Shown here one piece after another: positions 1-10,537 of a DNA stretch of 64,000 nt (positions are counted from its first letter, which is position 1; each line of letters opens with the position of its first letter). The translations under genes and the position numbers were made by a program. The notes beneath the pieces were generated by a model. It was given only the letters and a program-made list of their open reading frames with translations. It was not told the DNA's origin and did no database searches. Location of the stretch: NCBI GenBank assembly GCA_946902875.1, contig OX336353.1:20907151-20971150 (forward strand), written 5' to 3'. Origin of the DNA: Nematopogon swammerdamellus (taxonomy: Eukaryota > Arthropoda > Insecta > Lepidoptera > Adelidae).

Positions 1-445
1 TTATGTTTGGTTGGAACTTGGTGACAAGGTGTCCGTTCGTATACGCATGCGCACTGGAATTATCGCTGAGTGTTATTATATTATGCATACCGATATTTAC
101 AAGAAAACCGTTCCGACCTCAAATAAAATTGTACATAATTATTATGCATTTTTAATGTTCATTTAACAAATAAAAATTCATAATACGGTTATTACTTATT
201 TCATTATAACCGTCAACATAGAAAATGAATTTTTCACAGTGGAAAGCTGCCACTCGCTTCATCTAATAATAATGTCAGCATCCAGTAATTATGTACATTG
301 TACAACTATGTTGAATTGTTTCATAATAAATCATAAATAAGTACCTACATCATATTCACTAAATCACGAAAACTTCATTCGCAGATTCCTTAGGTAGGTT
401 AAATAAATGTAAGAAGGAATCCGTAGGATAACGAAAATTCGCACC

Positions 446-471
446 CAGTCAGTCAGTCAGTCAGTCAGTCA
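446..471. repeat. (CAGT)n microsatellite
   Basis: About six tandem copies of the tetranucleotide CAGT lie next to a LINE 3' fragment. Similar GACT runs flank related LINE fragments at 2392-2402 and 22895-22906, so the microsatellite was probably carried in as the 3' tail of that element. Confidence 0.9.
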
Positions 472-605
472 TCGTCTGTGTCCGCCTCTCCAATTTTTCT
501 CCAGTCCCCCAGGCCTTCAGCGGCATGGAACGACTGATTGCATCCGACGTACTTAATGTCGTCGTCCCGCCTGGCGGGTGGTCTTCCCACACTCCGTTTC
601 TCTGT
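472..605 (-). mobile_element. LINE 3'-end fragment (RTE-like)
   Basis: On the minus strand this patch resembles the patch at 22800-22905, whose translation ends in the DWRKIGEAYV-type tail known from RTE/Bov-B-like reverse transcriptase proteins. Related patches occur at 2395-2520, 5640-5790 and 25691-25815. All are short, 5'-truncated and non-coding. The family name is my inference from the tail motif. Confidence 0.5.
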
Positions 606-1023
606 TCACGGCCAGTGTTGGTTCAGTGTAGGGCGCGGACTCAAACAACGGTTGTTGTCTCGACATACCTTGTCTCATTCGCACTCAGCGGTAAGTAATT
701 TATACACAGAAATTAATGAATAAAAATAATACTCCACAAATTGTAGGTGAGTTAAGTACCACTTTTCACTTCAATTAAGTAAAGTTTAAGTCACAAAGTC
801 CGTGTATTCGTATTACGTAAGTATAAAATTCAAGCTCCCGCGGTCCCGCCCGCCCGAAAGTCTTCAGTAGGTATACAGACCTGTACTTTCACTTTAGGTA
901 GATACCTATCTATATGTAATACAGAAACATTCCTCGACTTGTGTGCTCCTAGCTCCCGTCCCGAGGAACGCCCTCGTGCGCTTCTCTATAGTACACAAGT
1001 ACATTATACAGATTGCGCTATTC

Positions 1024-1029
1024 TTTAAT
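1024..1029 (-). terminator. Candidate poly(A) signal ATTAAA for Poxm
   Basis: ATTAAA reads on the minus strand about 155 nt past the exon 3 stop codon. It is the nearest canonical-type signal I found, but it is a common hexamer and no transcript evidence is available. Confidence 0.3.
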
Positions 1030-1184
1030 ACACATCTGAAAATTGTCTTTCTCTATCAGCACTCCGCCATTGTGATTGGCAATTTGTCGTGCACTCAGAC
1101 AACAGTGAGCCTTCACCGAGGCTTCCATCCATTTGTTGCGAGCGTGGCCGGCGCGGTCGCGGCGGCGGACGGCGCGCGGCGGGG

Positions 1185-1553
1185 TCAGAGTGCGTGCGCG
1201 TGCGCGTGCGGCGGGTGCGGCGGGGGCTGCGCGTGCGCGTGCGGGTGCGGCGGGTGCGCGTGCGCCGGCGAGTGCTGCGCGCGGCCGCTCTGCAGGTACA
1301 TGTAGTAGTCGTAGGGCTGGTGGAGCGCGGGCCAGCAGCGCGGCGGCTGGTACTGCGGCACGCCGTACAGCGGCGGGTAGAGCGGGGAGCCGCACGCCGA
1401 GCCGCCCACCTTGTTGCGCAGGATTCGGCTGATGGAGGAGACGGAGGGAACGTTGTACTTGTCGCACACGCCGTCCGCCAGCAGCCGGTCGCGGATCTCC
1501 CACGCGAAGATGCCGGGGTCCTTCTGCTTCAGCTCCTTTATGTACGACACCAC
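1185..1553 (-). CDS. Poxm: Pox meso (Pax1/9-type paired protein), exon 3
   Basis: This is the last coding exon of a Pax1/9-class transcription factor. It encodes residues 112-233. Residues 112-161 complete the paired domain (the RED subdomain, ending [12 protein letters not shown]), and TGA at 1187-1185 ends the protein. The exon begins after a CAG acceptor, and GTG GTG follows the exon 2 lysine in phase 0. The 72-residue tail first has a Pro/Tyr-rich part ([16 protein letters not shown]) and then His/Pro/Ala repeats encoded by a GC-rich repeat. No homeodomain follows, as expected for Pax1/9 and Pox meso. I see no octapeptide either, which is unusual because Pax1/9 members normally carry one. 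The tail is short compared with fly Pox meso, so a further splice inside or after this exon is possible. The family assignment is firm; the C-terminus is less certain. Confidence 0.88.
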   Translation of the reverse strand: MVSYIKELKQKDPGIFAWEIRDRLLADGVCDKYNVPSVSSISRILRNKVGGSACGSPLYPPLYGVPQYQPPRCWPALHQPYDYYMYLQSGRAQHSPAHAHPPHPHAHAQPPPHPPHAHAHAL

Positions 1554-2578
1554 CTGCCGACAGTCACGTTACCCGTTACACTCTGTCAAGTAGATCAACG
1601 TTGAAAAGTTTGAACAAGATATGGATTACTATACTACTTTGGGTTACTTGGAGTACTATACTCATTTGGATTGCTAGGGCCGCCATCCCTAAAAAAGTAA
1701 AACCCCGGATATTCAAAAACCCGAACATTTATTTTTGACAAATACAAATACTAATACTACAACCCGGAGGCGTATCCCGCGTCTCATTCTTAAGTCGCCA
1801 CAGAGTTAAGTTAATCAGCTCTATAGTAGATTTAAATAGATAGGGTTTTTTTTAACTTGTGCGGTGTACACACGATTTAAAAAACCCTGTCGCACTAAAT
1901 CATGGTGCGAGCGGCCACTTTTAAAATCCTCCCGGGTGCCCTTTCGCTTTCGAATCTAGGACGAAACCAGGGAAACCCGGACGGATGGCAACCAAATTAT
2001 GGCATCTAGTGGCTCGTGCCTACTAGAGTTGACGCGGCTGAGTCAGAGAAGTCAATATCAGCCCTGACCAGCCAATATCACTTCCGAGATTGCTGGCAAG
2101 AGAAAACAGCCTAGGCTGCTATGCGGCCATCTCTCGTCCTGTACGGTGGTAACAATCCAACCGGCTACAATAGGTAGGATCCTACTTCGGTGACTACCAC
2201 CTGGTAAGGGTAAAGGAAGGGATCTAAAGTTTTACACCAGCCAGGGCTGTTACAATTCACAACACTCAAATAATTTGACAGGTAGTGAGCCCATCATGCA
2301 ATTCCAGAGAGAAAGAAAGAGAGATCTCAAGTCCAACGTCAAGACCGCTCCAACGCCATCTCCGCCCGAAGTCTACTAGCCGAAGAGAATAGTCAGTCAG
2401 CGTTTATGTGTCCACTGCTGGACATACGCCTCTCAATTTTTTCTCCAGTCCTCCCGGCCTTCAGCGGCACAGCACCATTGATTGCCTCCGACGTGCTTAA
2501 ATTCGTTGTCCTATCTGGTGGGTGAAAGAAACATTTGTCGTGAGTAAGGATCAAAGAAATGATTAATTGTAGGCAGAC
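1554..2578 (-). other. Poxm: Poxm intron 2
   Basis: A 1025-nt intron in phase 0. The donor is AAG|gtctgc at 2578 and the acceptor is tcggcag ending at 1554. It contains unassigned DNA and, at 2395-2520, a minus-strand LINE 3' fragment. No other gene is seen in it. Confidence 0.85.
2395..2520 (-). mobile_element. LINE 3'-end fragment (RTE-like) in Poxm intron 2
   Basis: The sequence is homologous to the patches at 472-605 and 22800-22905 (sharing CTGGACATACGCCTCTC and the Pro-rich antisense stretch). It lies about 60 nt downstream of the exon 2 donor in gene orientation. It is short, with no open frame of its own. Confidence 0.5.
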
Positions 2579-2829
2579 CTTGGGCGTGGTGACGCGAGGC
2601 TTGGAGCCGCCGATGGCTCCGGGCAGGATGGAGCCGGTCTCGTGGTAGCGCGCGAGGATCTTGGAGACGCAGCCGTGCGAGACGCGCAGCTGGCGCGAGA
2701 TGTCGCAAGGCCGGATGCCGAGCTGCGCCAGCTCTACGATGCGCAGCCGCACCGCGTTGGGCAGCGGCCGTCCGTTCACGAACACGCCGCCCAGTTGATT
2801 CACCTCCCCGTACTGTTGGACTCCACCCT
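2579..2829 (-). CDS. Poxm: Pox meso (Pax1/9-type paired protein), exon 2
   Basis: This exon encodes residues 28 (split codon) to 111. From about residue 34 it holds the N-terminal PAI subdomain and linker of the paired domain. The features are [14 protein letters not shown], the DNA-contacting helix-turn-helix ([20 protein letters not shown]) and the linker [15 protein letters not shown]. The wording [19 protein letters not shown] and [17 protein letters not shown] matches Pax1/9 and Pox meso rather than Pox neuro or Pax2/5/8. The acceptor is ttgcag|AG at 2830 and the donor is AAG|gtctgc at 2578. Length 251 nt plus one base from exon 1 keeps the frame. The split codon GAG links M-D-P of exon 1 to GGVQQYGEV. 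Paired proteins of this class bind DNA and direct mesoderm and muscle patterning in insects; that role is family knowledge. Confidence 0.95.
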
Positions 2830-2918
2830 CTGCAACAAGAGAGGGAACTGTTTAGTTTTTATGATAGGTAGGTAGGTACTATTTTAATGTTTAGTACCTA
2901 TTTAGAATACCTGAGCAG

Positions 2919-3303
2919 GTCAGCCTCGATAGCTCAGTGGTGCAGACAGTCAACTGTCGCTATTGAATGTTAAGCAACGCTGGGTGCGGTCAGTACTTGG
3001 ATGGGTGACCGCTGACCGTTGGAGGCTGACCGAGGTTCGGATTCCTCGTAAAACTGTAGGTCCCTTCCCTCCTAATCTTACTTGGTGGTATGGTTTAATC
3101 CGCCCGGGTTGGTACCACCTCACTGAATGAAACGTCGATCGAAACGGCTATGTAAATAGTTTGTGTTTTCCGACCAGTTCAGTGTAGCCGGCACGATCAA
3201 AGGGGGGAAGCACTGACATGGCACCTAGTTCACCCGGTGTTATGGGCTGACATCACGGACGTTGTAGGTGATGTAGCCAACCGTGTCAGTTTCCATAAAA
3301 AAA
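2919..3303 (+). mobile_element. Hybrid tRNA/5S SINE, full-length copy
   Basis: The head carries a Pol III A box (TAGCTCAGTGG, 2930-2940) and a B box (GGTTCGGATTC, 3034-3044). Between them, 2969-3012 matches the internal control region of eukaryotic 5S rRNA (GTTAAGCAACG, then GTACTTGGATGGGTGACC). The body follows, ending in an A-run at 3297-3303. The best companions in this window are 50163-50545 (+) and 50967-51355 (-). It lies about 90 nt upstream of Poxm exon 2 in gene orientation, in the intron and antisense to the gene. Confidence 0.88.
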
Positions 3304-3483
3304 GGTATTCTTCTTTGTACCTACTCTGCGCATCTAACTATGTGCACTCGTGTATGTCATGTCAAGCTGCTACTATATCTTGAAATAAGGACATATCAGA
3401 GCACGAAATCTAATCCTGAATCGTGCAATCACTTAGATTTCGGACAGATTTTTTTATGGGTTCTACAGATTCATGGACGCTGA

Positions 3484-3851
3484 TCGGAGGAACTTGCTTC
3501 CCTTATTCCTTGCCATCCAACCTATCTTCGCAGCACTCGCCGCAGAGAAACTGAGCACCCTTTTGTTGTTGATATTGGGCTTTTGAGAACCCATCGGTTC
3601 TCAAAATCGTTTCTTTGTCGCACCGCTAGGGTGTGGAACTGTTTCCCGGCGAGTGTGTTTCCCGTATCCTTTAACCTGGGTGTCTTCAAACGTCTTATCA
3701 ACGGGCTAGACAGCCTAGTAACAGTTCGCAAATCTGCTGGCATGGCGCCTCACTGAGCGTGGTTTCGCGAGGAGAGGGGTTTTTGGCTCTGTCGACTGTA
3801 CCATTGGTCCCTCGAGACAGCCACACATGTTGGTTTACATAAAAAAAAAGT
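3484..3851 (+). pseudogene. 3' end of a Jockey/CR1-type LINE (5'-truncated)
   Basis: One frame, ending in TGA at 3754-3756, reads like the C-terminus of a LINE reverse transcriptase protein: RTARVWNCFPASVFP followed by FNLGVFKRLINGL. Only about 90 codons remain. A 3' UTR of about 85 bp and an A-run (3840-3850) follow, as in a normal LINE tail. Related 3' ends lie on the minus strand at 14873-14992 and 44568-44685. The clade is inferred from the RTARxWNxxP motif. Confidence 0.72.
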
Positions 3852-5417
3852 TGCTTTAAATTACATTATGCTATTATAAATCTCAACAAAGATGGAAATA
3901 TCGGTCGTAATTGGTCAATTATTGAGCCATAAATTGCATATGACCGAGACAAAGAGTTGCACTTGGCGTCCATGGCATGCGGCCATGACGCGTAGCTCGT
4001 GGTCTTGGCTCGTGGCTCGTGGCTCGCGCGGCAGCCACGGAACGCGTCTAGCTATACTGTGGACCGACCTATTCGCTTCGGCTGGCTCGAGGTGTCGACA
4101 GGCCTGTAAATTGGCGCATCGTCGTTTGCCAAGATGCCAACATCACATTCCTTCCGTACATTTAATTCGGTATATACGTTTATAAAATACCACCTCCCTT
4201 TCCTATGCTCGACGGGCGTGCGGACTTAACTAGACCTTTCATCATGAAATGATCGGGCATGTTGTGAGTAAATTATTAATTTATTACTGTTGTAGCGTAG
4301 GTACTACCTAGCTTTTGTTTTACCACCTGAAACACACACAATGTTTTATTTAAATATTGCACCTTCGTATTTATAGGTACGACGAGGACACCTACAATCA
4401 TTATGATGTGAATGTAGCCACCTCTTGCTCCTACTTTTAACTCATTCCACGTTTATGATCAATCACGGAACAAGTAAAGTGAAAATGAATTGCTCTGTGC
4501 TTATCGAATATATCCAACACCGACCGCGCTGCTGTCGAATGATTGGTTTTGGAATCTCGATCGTTTTAAAGTTCTAAATTTGAACGACCGCGCCGCTCCG
4601 CCGCGCCGCCTCCTCCGCCCCGCCGCGCCGCCGCCGCGCACGTTCAATCTTCAGCGTAGGTACTCACCACAGAGCATGAAGCGCGGGCGGTAGGTATTTG
4701 ATGCTCTGTGGTACTCACCTATGCATGTTCGTTTGAAAGTCGAACGTTCCTGCAGGCAGGCCTGCCAACCTAACCGGCGACGGACAAAGGCTCGAATCCA
4801 TCGCGAGATATTTCTAATATTTAACCAAAGATTTACATTTGATTTGATCGTGGTCACGCTGTTGGTCAGGTACTAAAGAGCAATATTAGTAAGCTGGGCA
4901 GTGAGCATAGTTTTATGGCGGAAGATTTTCTGTGAAATTGTGTTTGAATGTGTACATTATCTATCGCTACGGTTCACGGACGCGGCGCGGCGCAGAGAGC
5001 TGTTAGCGTGATGATAGTGAGTGGTGGGTGAGTGAGGGGTGACCGGTGACGGTGGTGACCCGCGGTGACGGAGTGGCACGGCTGAGTGACGTGCATGACC
5101 CGGCACCGGGCTATCGCGCTATCTCACTATGTTTACTATAAACTGCTTACGTTCATATTCACACAGCTGCAGAGCGAGCGCCATACGCATTACCACCAAC
5201 ATAATGCAATCACTTATCCGTCACTCCGGGGGAAGAAAACACCGTAAGGAAATCTTGCTCTAACAATAGGACTAGAACTTGAAAACGGCTGATTTTGTAC
5301 TGTTGTTTACTTCTTTCATTTAAAAATGTAGATGCGACTAGCACTTCGACAAGTTCTTGGGTCGTCCTGGCTCTGATCCCTTTCAGCTAAATTGTGAATT
5401 TTTATTTATTATTTATT

Positions 5418-5535
5418 ATTATTAGCCGGTTGAAATTTTCACAGAATATGTGTTATTATGGCGGATGTAACAACAAATAATAAAATATTAAAAACAGTAA
5501 AAAATTAAAGGGGTCCCCATACAAGAAACGAGTTT
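5418..5535 (+). repeat. Interspersed repeat, copy 1
   Basis: It shares GTTGAAATTTTCACAGAATA, a TATGGCGGATG block and CCCCATACAAGAAAC with 14360-14480, in the same orientation. Repeats of this wording are common in moth genomes. No terminal repeats are clear, so the class is unassigned. Confidence 0.6.
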
Positions 5536-5639
5536 ATTCAACGTTTGTGGTGCTGAAACCTCGGTGCGCCAGTCCGACTCGCACTTGGCCGGTTTTTTTT
5601 CGTATTATTATGTTGTTCTTCTTCAGAACCGCGCGGTAC

Positions 5640-5795
5640 TACAGACGTATGCCTCTCCATCCACATCTCCTTCACTCTTCCAGGCTTTAAGCGGTGCTGA
5701 CTGTCTCCACGATGTCGCTCCTCACCTGGCGAGTGATCTTCCCACACTCCGGTCTGCGGCGGAGGTTCCGGAGGCCTCGTTTCCCCCTGCATCGA
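5640..5795 (-). mobile_element. LINE 3'-end fragment (RTE-like)
   Basis: The order GCCTCTCC, then TTCCAGGC, then GATCTTCCCACACTCCG is shared with 490-600. It is a degenerate minus-strand fragment. Confidence 0.45.
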
Positions 5796-5986
5796 CTATC
5801 ATCTCTTCGGCACTATGAAACCAGCACAGTTGCAATTTATTTGTAGGTAATTTCCAAAGACAAACATTCGTCTGGCATATATATTTAAGATATTCTGCAG
5901 ACCGGTGTGCCCACCCACCAAAATATTTAATTAATTAAAAGGGGTATAAATATCGAGCATATCAAGAAAAACACATCTTCGCCGCA

Positions 5987-6163
5987 TTTTCGGTGGAGAC
6001 GATGGGGGCATGGTCTAAGGAAGCAAAGCGGCTCGCGAAAGACATCGGGATGTCCCTGTACACTGCTACAGGAGAAAAACATTCGCTCGAGTTCCTGAGG
6101 CAGCGTATCAGTGTCGCCATCCAGCGAGGCAACGCCGCTCCCACCTGGAGCAGGGTTATTAGG
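5987..6163 (+). pseudogene. Short open segment, possible retroelement C-terminal fragment
   Basis: The frame from 5993 reads METMGAWSKEAKRLAKDIG and then FLRQRISVAIQRGNAA. The pattern "LxQRxSxAIQRGNAA" is one I associate with the C-terminal ends of retroelement polyproteins, but I cannot name the clade. There is no full gene around it, and the downstream frame runs into AT-rich DNA. Treat it as a relic. Confidence 0.3.
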
Positions 6164-8089
6164 TTTTGTATCGGTTCGGTTATTTATTATAGGTTTACCT
6201 ATATTTTATTTTGTAATTCGCTTTTTATTATATATGTTGTTTGTATTTAATATGCAGTTTTTTGTGGTATTTTTGTACACTTTGTAGGTATTATAATTCT
6301 GTATGCTGTAAAACTAAACAAATTATTGTTTTTTCTCAAAACTACCTAATTAAATATAAGTTGTCAATCAAAATCGTTTAAGACACTGAAAAATATTCTA
6401 AGAAAAAAAAAACTCGTCACAGTAAAATTAAATAGGTTCTTGCTATAAGTACTTTCCTATTCTACCTATTTCGTGTTAGCAAAAGTAACATTGTCTGCTA
6501 ATTAAGTACATCTGACTATGTCTGCCCTCAGCTCATTCCTACCCATTAATCTTCTCCCCTCTTGTGTTCTTCAATTCTTGAACTGTAACCCTCAAATAGT
6601 CGCGCGGTGTCCGCGACCCTCGCGCCCCCTGACATATCGGAAACATGTCAAAATGTGACACAACCGTAACTCACCTTTAGCATTCCGATCTAGTATTATG
6701 TCTGGGGCTAATTGTTATGGTTTCGACCTCAGCTTTTGACATTTTGTTTTAAGCACATGCATTTCATTACGGGTTGCTTTTGTTTACAAATAATTTCAAG
6801 TCTCGAAATTACTTCGTGTACATATGTTGAATATAGAAATTCTTGGCAATAAATGATCCAATGGAATTTTTAATAAAGATTTATTTAATTATTAAAGCTA
6901 ACAAACGACGACGATAAAAACACGTTTATTCGTGTCCACCTAGCACACCTTCAAATATATTGTTTACAGTGTAATATTGACCATATTTGCTAAGTCTACC
7001 TTACTTAACATCTACAGGTAACTTCTTACTTAACGTCTACACGTAAAACGTCTGCGAGCTTAGAGCGTCAGCGGTCTATGAACTTATATGTATGTATATA
7101 CCAGCTGAATTTTGTAATAGTAGTAGAGGAGATTCTATTAATCTTTTTCATTATTTCACACAACAGACAGCCAGTAGCATCGATACTTCAAATTGATGAA
7201 GTTGTTTCGCGAGGCGTACCTACATGTGCTGGTGTTGGATCGGACGGAGGGCCCCGTGTCGTAGGTCCTCCTACCTACAGACCCCGTTGCTGGTCTATTT
7301 GATTAATCGTTTCGAGCTGTTAACCCCATTTAGGGGGTTATATTTAGCCGAGACGCGTGCCACTTATTAAGAGTTTTGGGAAGACGTATTTGGTTTCGTC
7401 TGTTTGATGATGGTTGATGTATGGCTTCCCTTTGTAGTAAGGTGAACATTTCTGCCGACCTTGGAAGCTGCGACATCTTTGGTGCTCTTAATTAATGTAC
7501 CTAGGTACCTATCTAATCTTGACTTCTTTGTTTGTAATAGTTTTACTTTGTTATAATCGTGAACTTTCATTTCGTTCTCCCTGTGACGGTGAGCATCACT
7601 ATGATTTAATTTAAAGTGAATGATTAAATTAATTGAAATAGTGGGAAAGATTCGTGATTTTTGTAATGTTTACGTTCAAAACTTTACTAAGTATTTATTT
7701 ATTACTTGATTTTGATATAGAATCAAAATATAACATCTACACTTCCATGCATCGGGCAAACGTTAGAGCAGACACATTGCGAAAGAAACATTTCGCAGGC
7801 CGTAGCAGATACCTATGTGGGACTCGAACCCACTACAACCCGAACACTGACACTGATCTGCTACGGGCAAAATTTTTATGTTTCACAATTTTCGATCCAA
7901 TGCGAAAATTATTTCCACATGTGAAGCTAATTCTGAAACATAGGTAAACATCATGAGATGTCCTGGCTATGTATGTGTAGCATTTTGGAAAGTCATCGTT
8001 GCTTATTTCATCAGGAATTTTAAAATAATTTTAAAGAATTTTGAATGCTAAAATTTTAAGAGAATACGTCATCGACCCAGTGGCGAAAT

Positions 8090-8275
8090 TGGTAACGCGG
8101 TGACGGCTCGTGCCATTTTTTCTCTTTATTTTTGGCTTTGCATCGAAGTTCCGCCGTCGTCGGTGCCATGGATGAGATTTTCTATCTCGTTTAATGGGCA
8201 CCGACGTCGTTATGGTGGCTCCCGGCAACGCAGCAATTCCAACTCGTCTGTCCCTGGAAGGCTTTTATTTTTATT
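8090..8275 (-). repeat. Interspersed repeat related to 35795-35925
   Basis: The minus strand shares GGGAGCCACC, then an ACGAGATAGAA..TCTCATCCATGG block and CACCGACG..GGCGG with the plus strand at 35795-35925. It is probably the 3' region of an old LINE; the class is uncertain. Confidence 0.45.
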
Positions 8276-8884
8276 TTTTTTAGGTTTAGATTGAAATTTT
8301 TTAAATGTTTAAGATTGTTTGTTAGTTCATAGGTTTAAATTCTATGTTATTTAATATAGGTGTTTTTTTGTACTTGTAAATTGTAAAATCTTTTATACTC
8401 ATAATTATAATAATCAATTTATTTGTTAGAGATGAAGTAATAGCACACATATGGAATTTGCAAGAACCAATGTCATCGAATAGTTACGGTAGTAGAATGT
8501 AAATACTAAACGTACCTACCTAATGTTATGTATATGTTCACTCACTCCAACTGTGGACTAACATTTTCTTACATTACGACACTTTTAGTACTTTAATGCC
8601 ATTTCCTAATAATAGCTATGCACAAGTCTGCATCATGTGTCTAGAAGTAGTTCTAAATTTAGCACTAACTGCATATCTTAACTAAGAACAACAGTTCCAA
8701 GTGCTCGTTATGATTTTATAATCAATAATCAAAGTGCAGCGACAACAAGCCACTCCGCACTTTTAATTGTCCATAAACATTGTCTGCAAACTGTTACAAT
8801 GACTGTTGTCAAACGGATCGGCCGTTCGACAAGAAGTACTAGACTAGAACTAGCAACGTTGTATCAGAAGGTGTCGGGTTTTCA

Positions 8885-9085
8885 TGCCATACATAGCCAA
8901 GTGCTTCAAAAACATACGGTTTTCAATTTGTTTTTTTATTTTTTGGGCTGTCTTCGAACACTTACTGGAGCAGCAGAAACGTTGATACCGTTGGTTGATA
9001 CTCCAACGTTTTTAGGGTTCCGTACCTCAAAACTTTGTCTGTCTGTCCGTATTTTCTACGAAACTACTGGACGAGAAAAGCTCAA
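8885..9085 (+). repeat. Interspersed repeat, copy 1 (pair with 15295-15470)
   Basis: It shares TTTTGGGCTGTCTTCG, ACTTACTGGAGCAGCAGAAA and TCTGTCTGTCCG..TTTTCTACGAAA with 15295-15470, in the same orientation. A lepidopteran AGGGTTCCGTACCTC motif lies inside. The class is unassigned. Confidence 0.6.
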
Positions 9086-9383
9086 AATAGCGGACTAGCC
9101 GCGCTATTCCGCTGTTTCGACGACCCATCAGGTAATTAGATAGAAGATAGGAGATTAATAATATGAATATGATCATTGATCTGATCATCGATGAATGTGA
9201 TAGTCGCGGGTGTCGGCTCGCCAGACGGACACACCGAACTGTCGGAGCATGTGTTGCAACATTTGAATAACTTTATTATTCTACTAGCTTTTGCCCGCGG
9301 CTTCGCTCTCGTGAAATTCGTATTTAAAAAGAAGAAAGTAAGTGAGAAAGAAGGGTGAGCTGCGTTCAGTAAACCTTTCTAGA

Positions 9384-9613
9384 TAAAAGTTAAATTACAA
9401 ATTTAAAAAACCCCCGACTCTTAAAAAGTCAAAAATAATTTCCGTTTACTTACTTAAAGGAGTCGGTAGACCGCTAAGTGAATTCCCGCGCAACTTTTGA
9501 GTCTTTATATTTAATTTACTTAGCGGTCCCCCGACTCCTTTAAGTAAGTAAACGGAAATTATTTTTGACTTTTTAAGAGTCGGGGGTTTTTTAAATTTGT
9601 AATTTAACTTTTA
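9384..9613. repeat. Foldback (long inverted repeat)
   Basis: Two arms of about 97 bp (9384-9481 and 9518-9613) are nearly perfect reverse complements around a 36-bp loop. They include the CCCCCGACTC / GAGTCGGGGG ends. It lies within the nested insertion in the repeat at 9287-10215. Confidence 0.88.
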
Positions 9614-9803
9614 TTTGAAGCTTTTTAAAAAAAACCGCATGCAAATCGGTCCACTTTTTAAGATAATTATTTTTTTTATTACTTAATTACTTTATTACTT
9701 GATTAAAAACATAGCTAAGAACCATCCCGATTAAACAAGCTTCCTAATAAAAAAAACCGCATCCAAATCGGTCCATCCGTTTGGGAGCTACGATGCCACA
9801 GAC

Positions 9804-9804
9804 A

Positions 9805-9843
<39 letters not shown>
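9804..9843. repeat. (AC)n microsatellite
   Basis: About 20 AC dinucleotides lie just inside the right end of the nested element. The related minus-strand fragment at 30828-30960 has a short irregular GT run at the same place. Confidence 0.95.
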
Positions 9844-9847
<4 letters not shown>

Positions 9848-10537
9848 AACTTATAACACCCCTCCGTTTTTTTTCGTCGGGGGTTAAAAAGTAAGTAACT
9901 AAGGGCGAGGCCCGCTACCGCACCTGTATTTCGGCGCGGAAATATTCGGTTTGTATGAGAGCCACATCCTAGCGTAACCGGAACTGATGATCATTTTATT
10001 TAGACTATCCTGTGTCACGTATACTTTAATGTGCTTGTATTACTAAGTTTCATCGTATTCGGACGATCGGTCTCATCGGCACAGAAAAGATGTCTAAAAA
10101 TCGGAAATTTAGTTTTAGCATCCTACATATAGTCTAGAAACGCAGTATCTAAAAGAAACAAAGTAACTTACTCCATGGCCATCCCTTACAGATTTATTAT
10201 TAGTTTTGAAGACCTACCATGGTTTGACTAAGGTTCAAATTCTGCATGTTATGATCAAAGGAAGTGCTTAGTGGAGGGAGCGTTAAGGATTTATATTGGT
10301 ACCTACAGCCGCAGTCTGCTCTCGAATAGGAAACAACAAAACGCCATGTGTACCTAATATTATGCAGACGTTTTCAATGAAGGTTTCGTGGTACGGTTAT
10401 TTGTTTCGTAGAATAACAATGGTATGTATGCATCTGTAAGTGAAAACACAGCTCAACTTGTGGGTGCTTCAACAAAGTAATACTTAGATGAGCTGGCAGC
10501 GATATACATACACACTGTAGTTTGTCACCAGAGGAAC

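Larger units (their letters stand above)
1..1184. other. Region downstream of Poxm, no gene recognised
   Basis: This is the 3' flank (and possibly 3' UTR) of the minus-strand Poxm gene. It is AT-rich and contains a CAGT microsatellite and an old LINE 3' fragment. The GC-rich stretch at 1140-1184 continues the low-complexity sequence of exon 3. The open frames at 943-1305 and 1018-1503 are translations of this GC-rich repeat in wrong frames and show no recognisable domain. Confidence 0.6.
3852..9286. other. Intronic DNA, mostly unassigned
   Basis: No host coding sequence was recognised. GC-rich islands occur at 4580-4660 and 4970-5110. Known repeat pieces are listed separately (5418-5535, 5640-5790, 8090-8275, 8885-9085). 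At 7811-7850 the minus strand has a tRNA-like T-arm (GTGGGTTCGAGTCCCAC) without a recognisable A box, so it is probably an old tRNA-derived repeat. Confidence 0.5.
9287..10215 (+). mobile_element. Lepidopteran interspersed repeat, copy 1, with nested insertion
   Basis: The outer repeat begins AGCTTTTGCCCGCGGCTTCG and ends ACAGATTTATTATTAGT. Copies 2 (17168-17550) and 3 (50683-51455) have the same order of sequence. This copy is interrupted by a second element at about 9330-9888, whose inner ends read ACCCCCGAC and GTCGGGGGTT. AAAGTAAGT occurs on both sides of it as a likely target duplication. Family names are not assigned; the nesting is visible by comparison with copy 2. Confidence 0.7.

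Noticed and set aside
1018..1604. Long overlapping open frames on both strands across the Poxm exon 3 region
   Set aside because: They translate the GC-rich repeat in other frames and give Arg/Ala/Gly low complexity. The frame with the paired domain is the real one.
2393..2578. Extension of the exon 2 open frame past the conserved paired domain
   Set aside because: Reading continues into an intron after AAG|gtctgc. The added residues come from a LINE fragment, while exon 3 resumes the conserved domain exactly.
2969..3012. 5S rRNA gene
   Set aside because: Only the internal promoter segment is present, inside a SINE, without the 5' and 3' parts of 5S rRNA.
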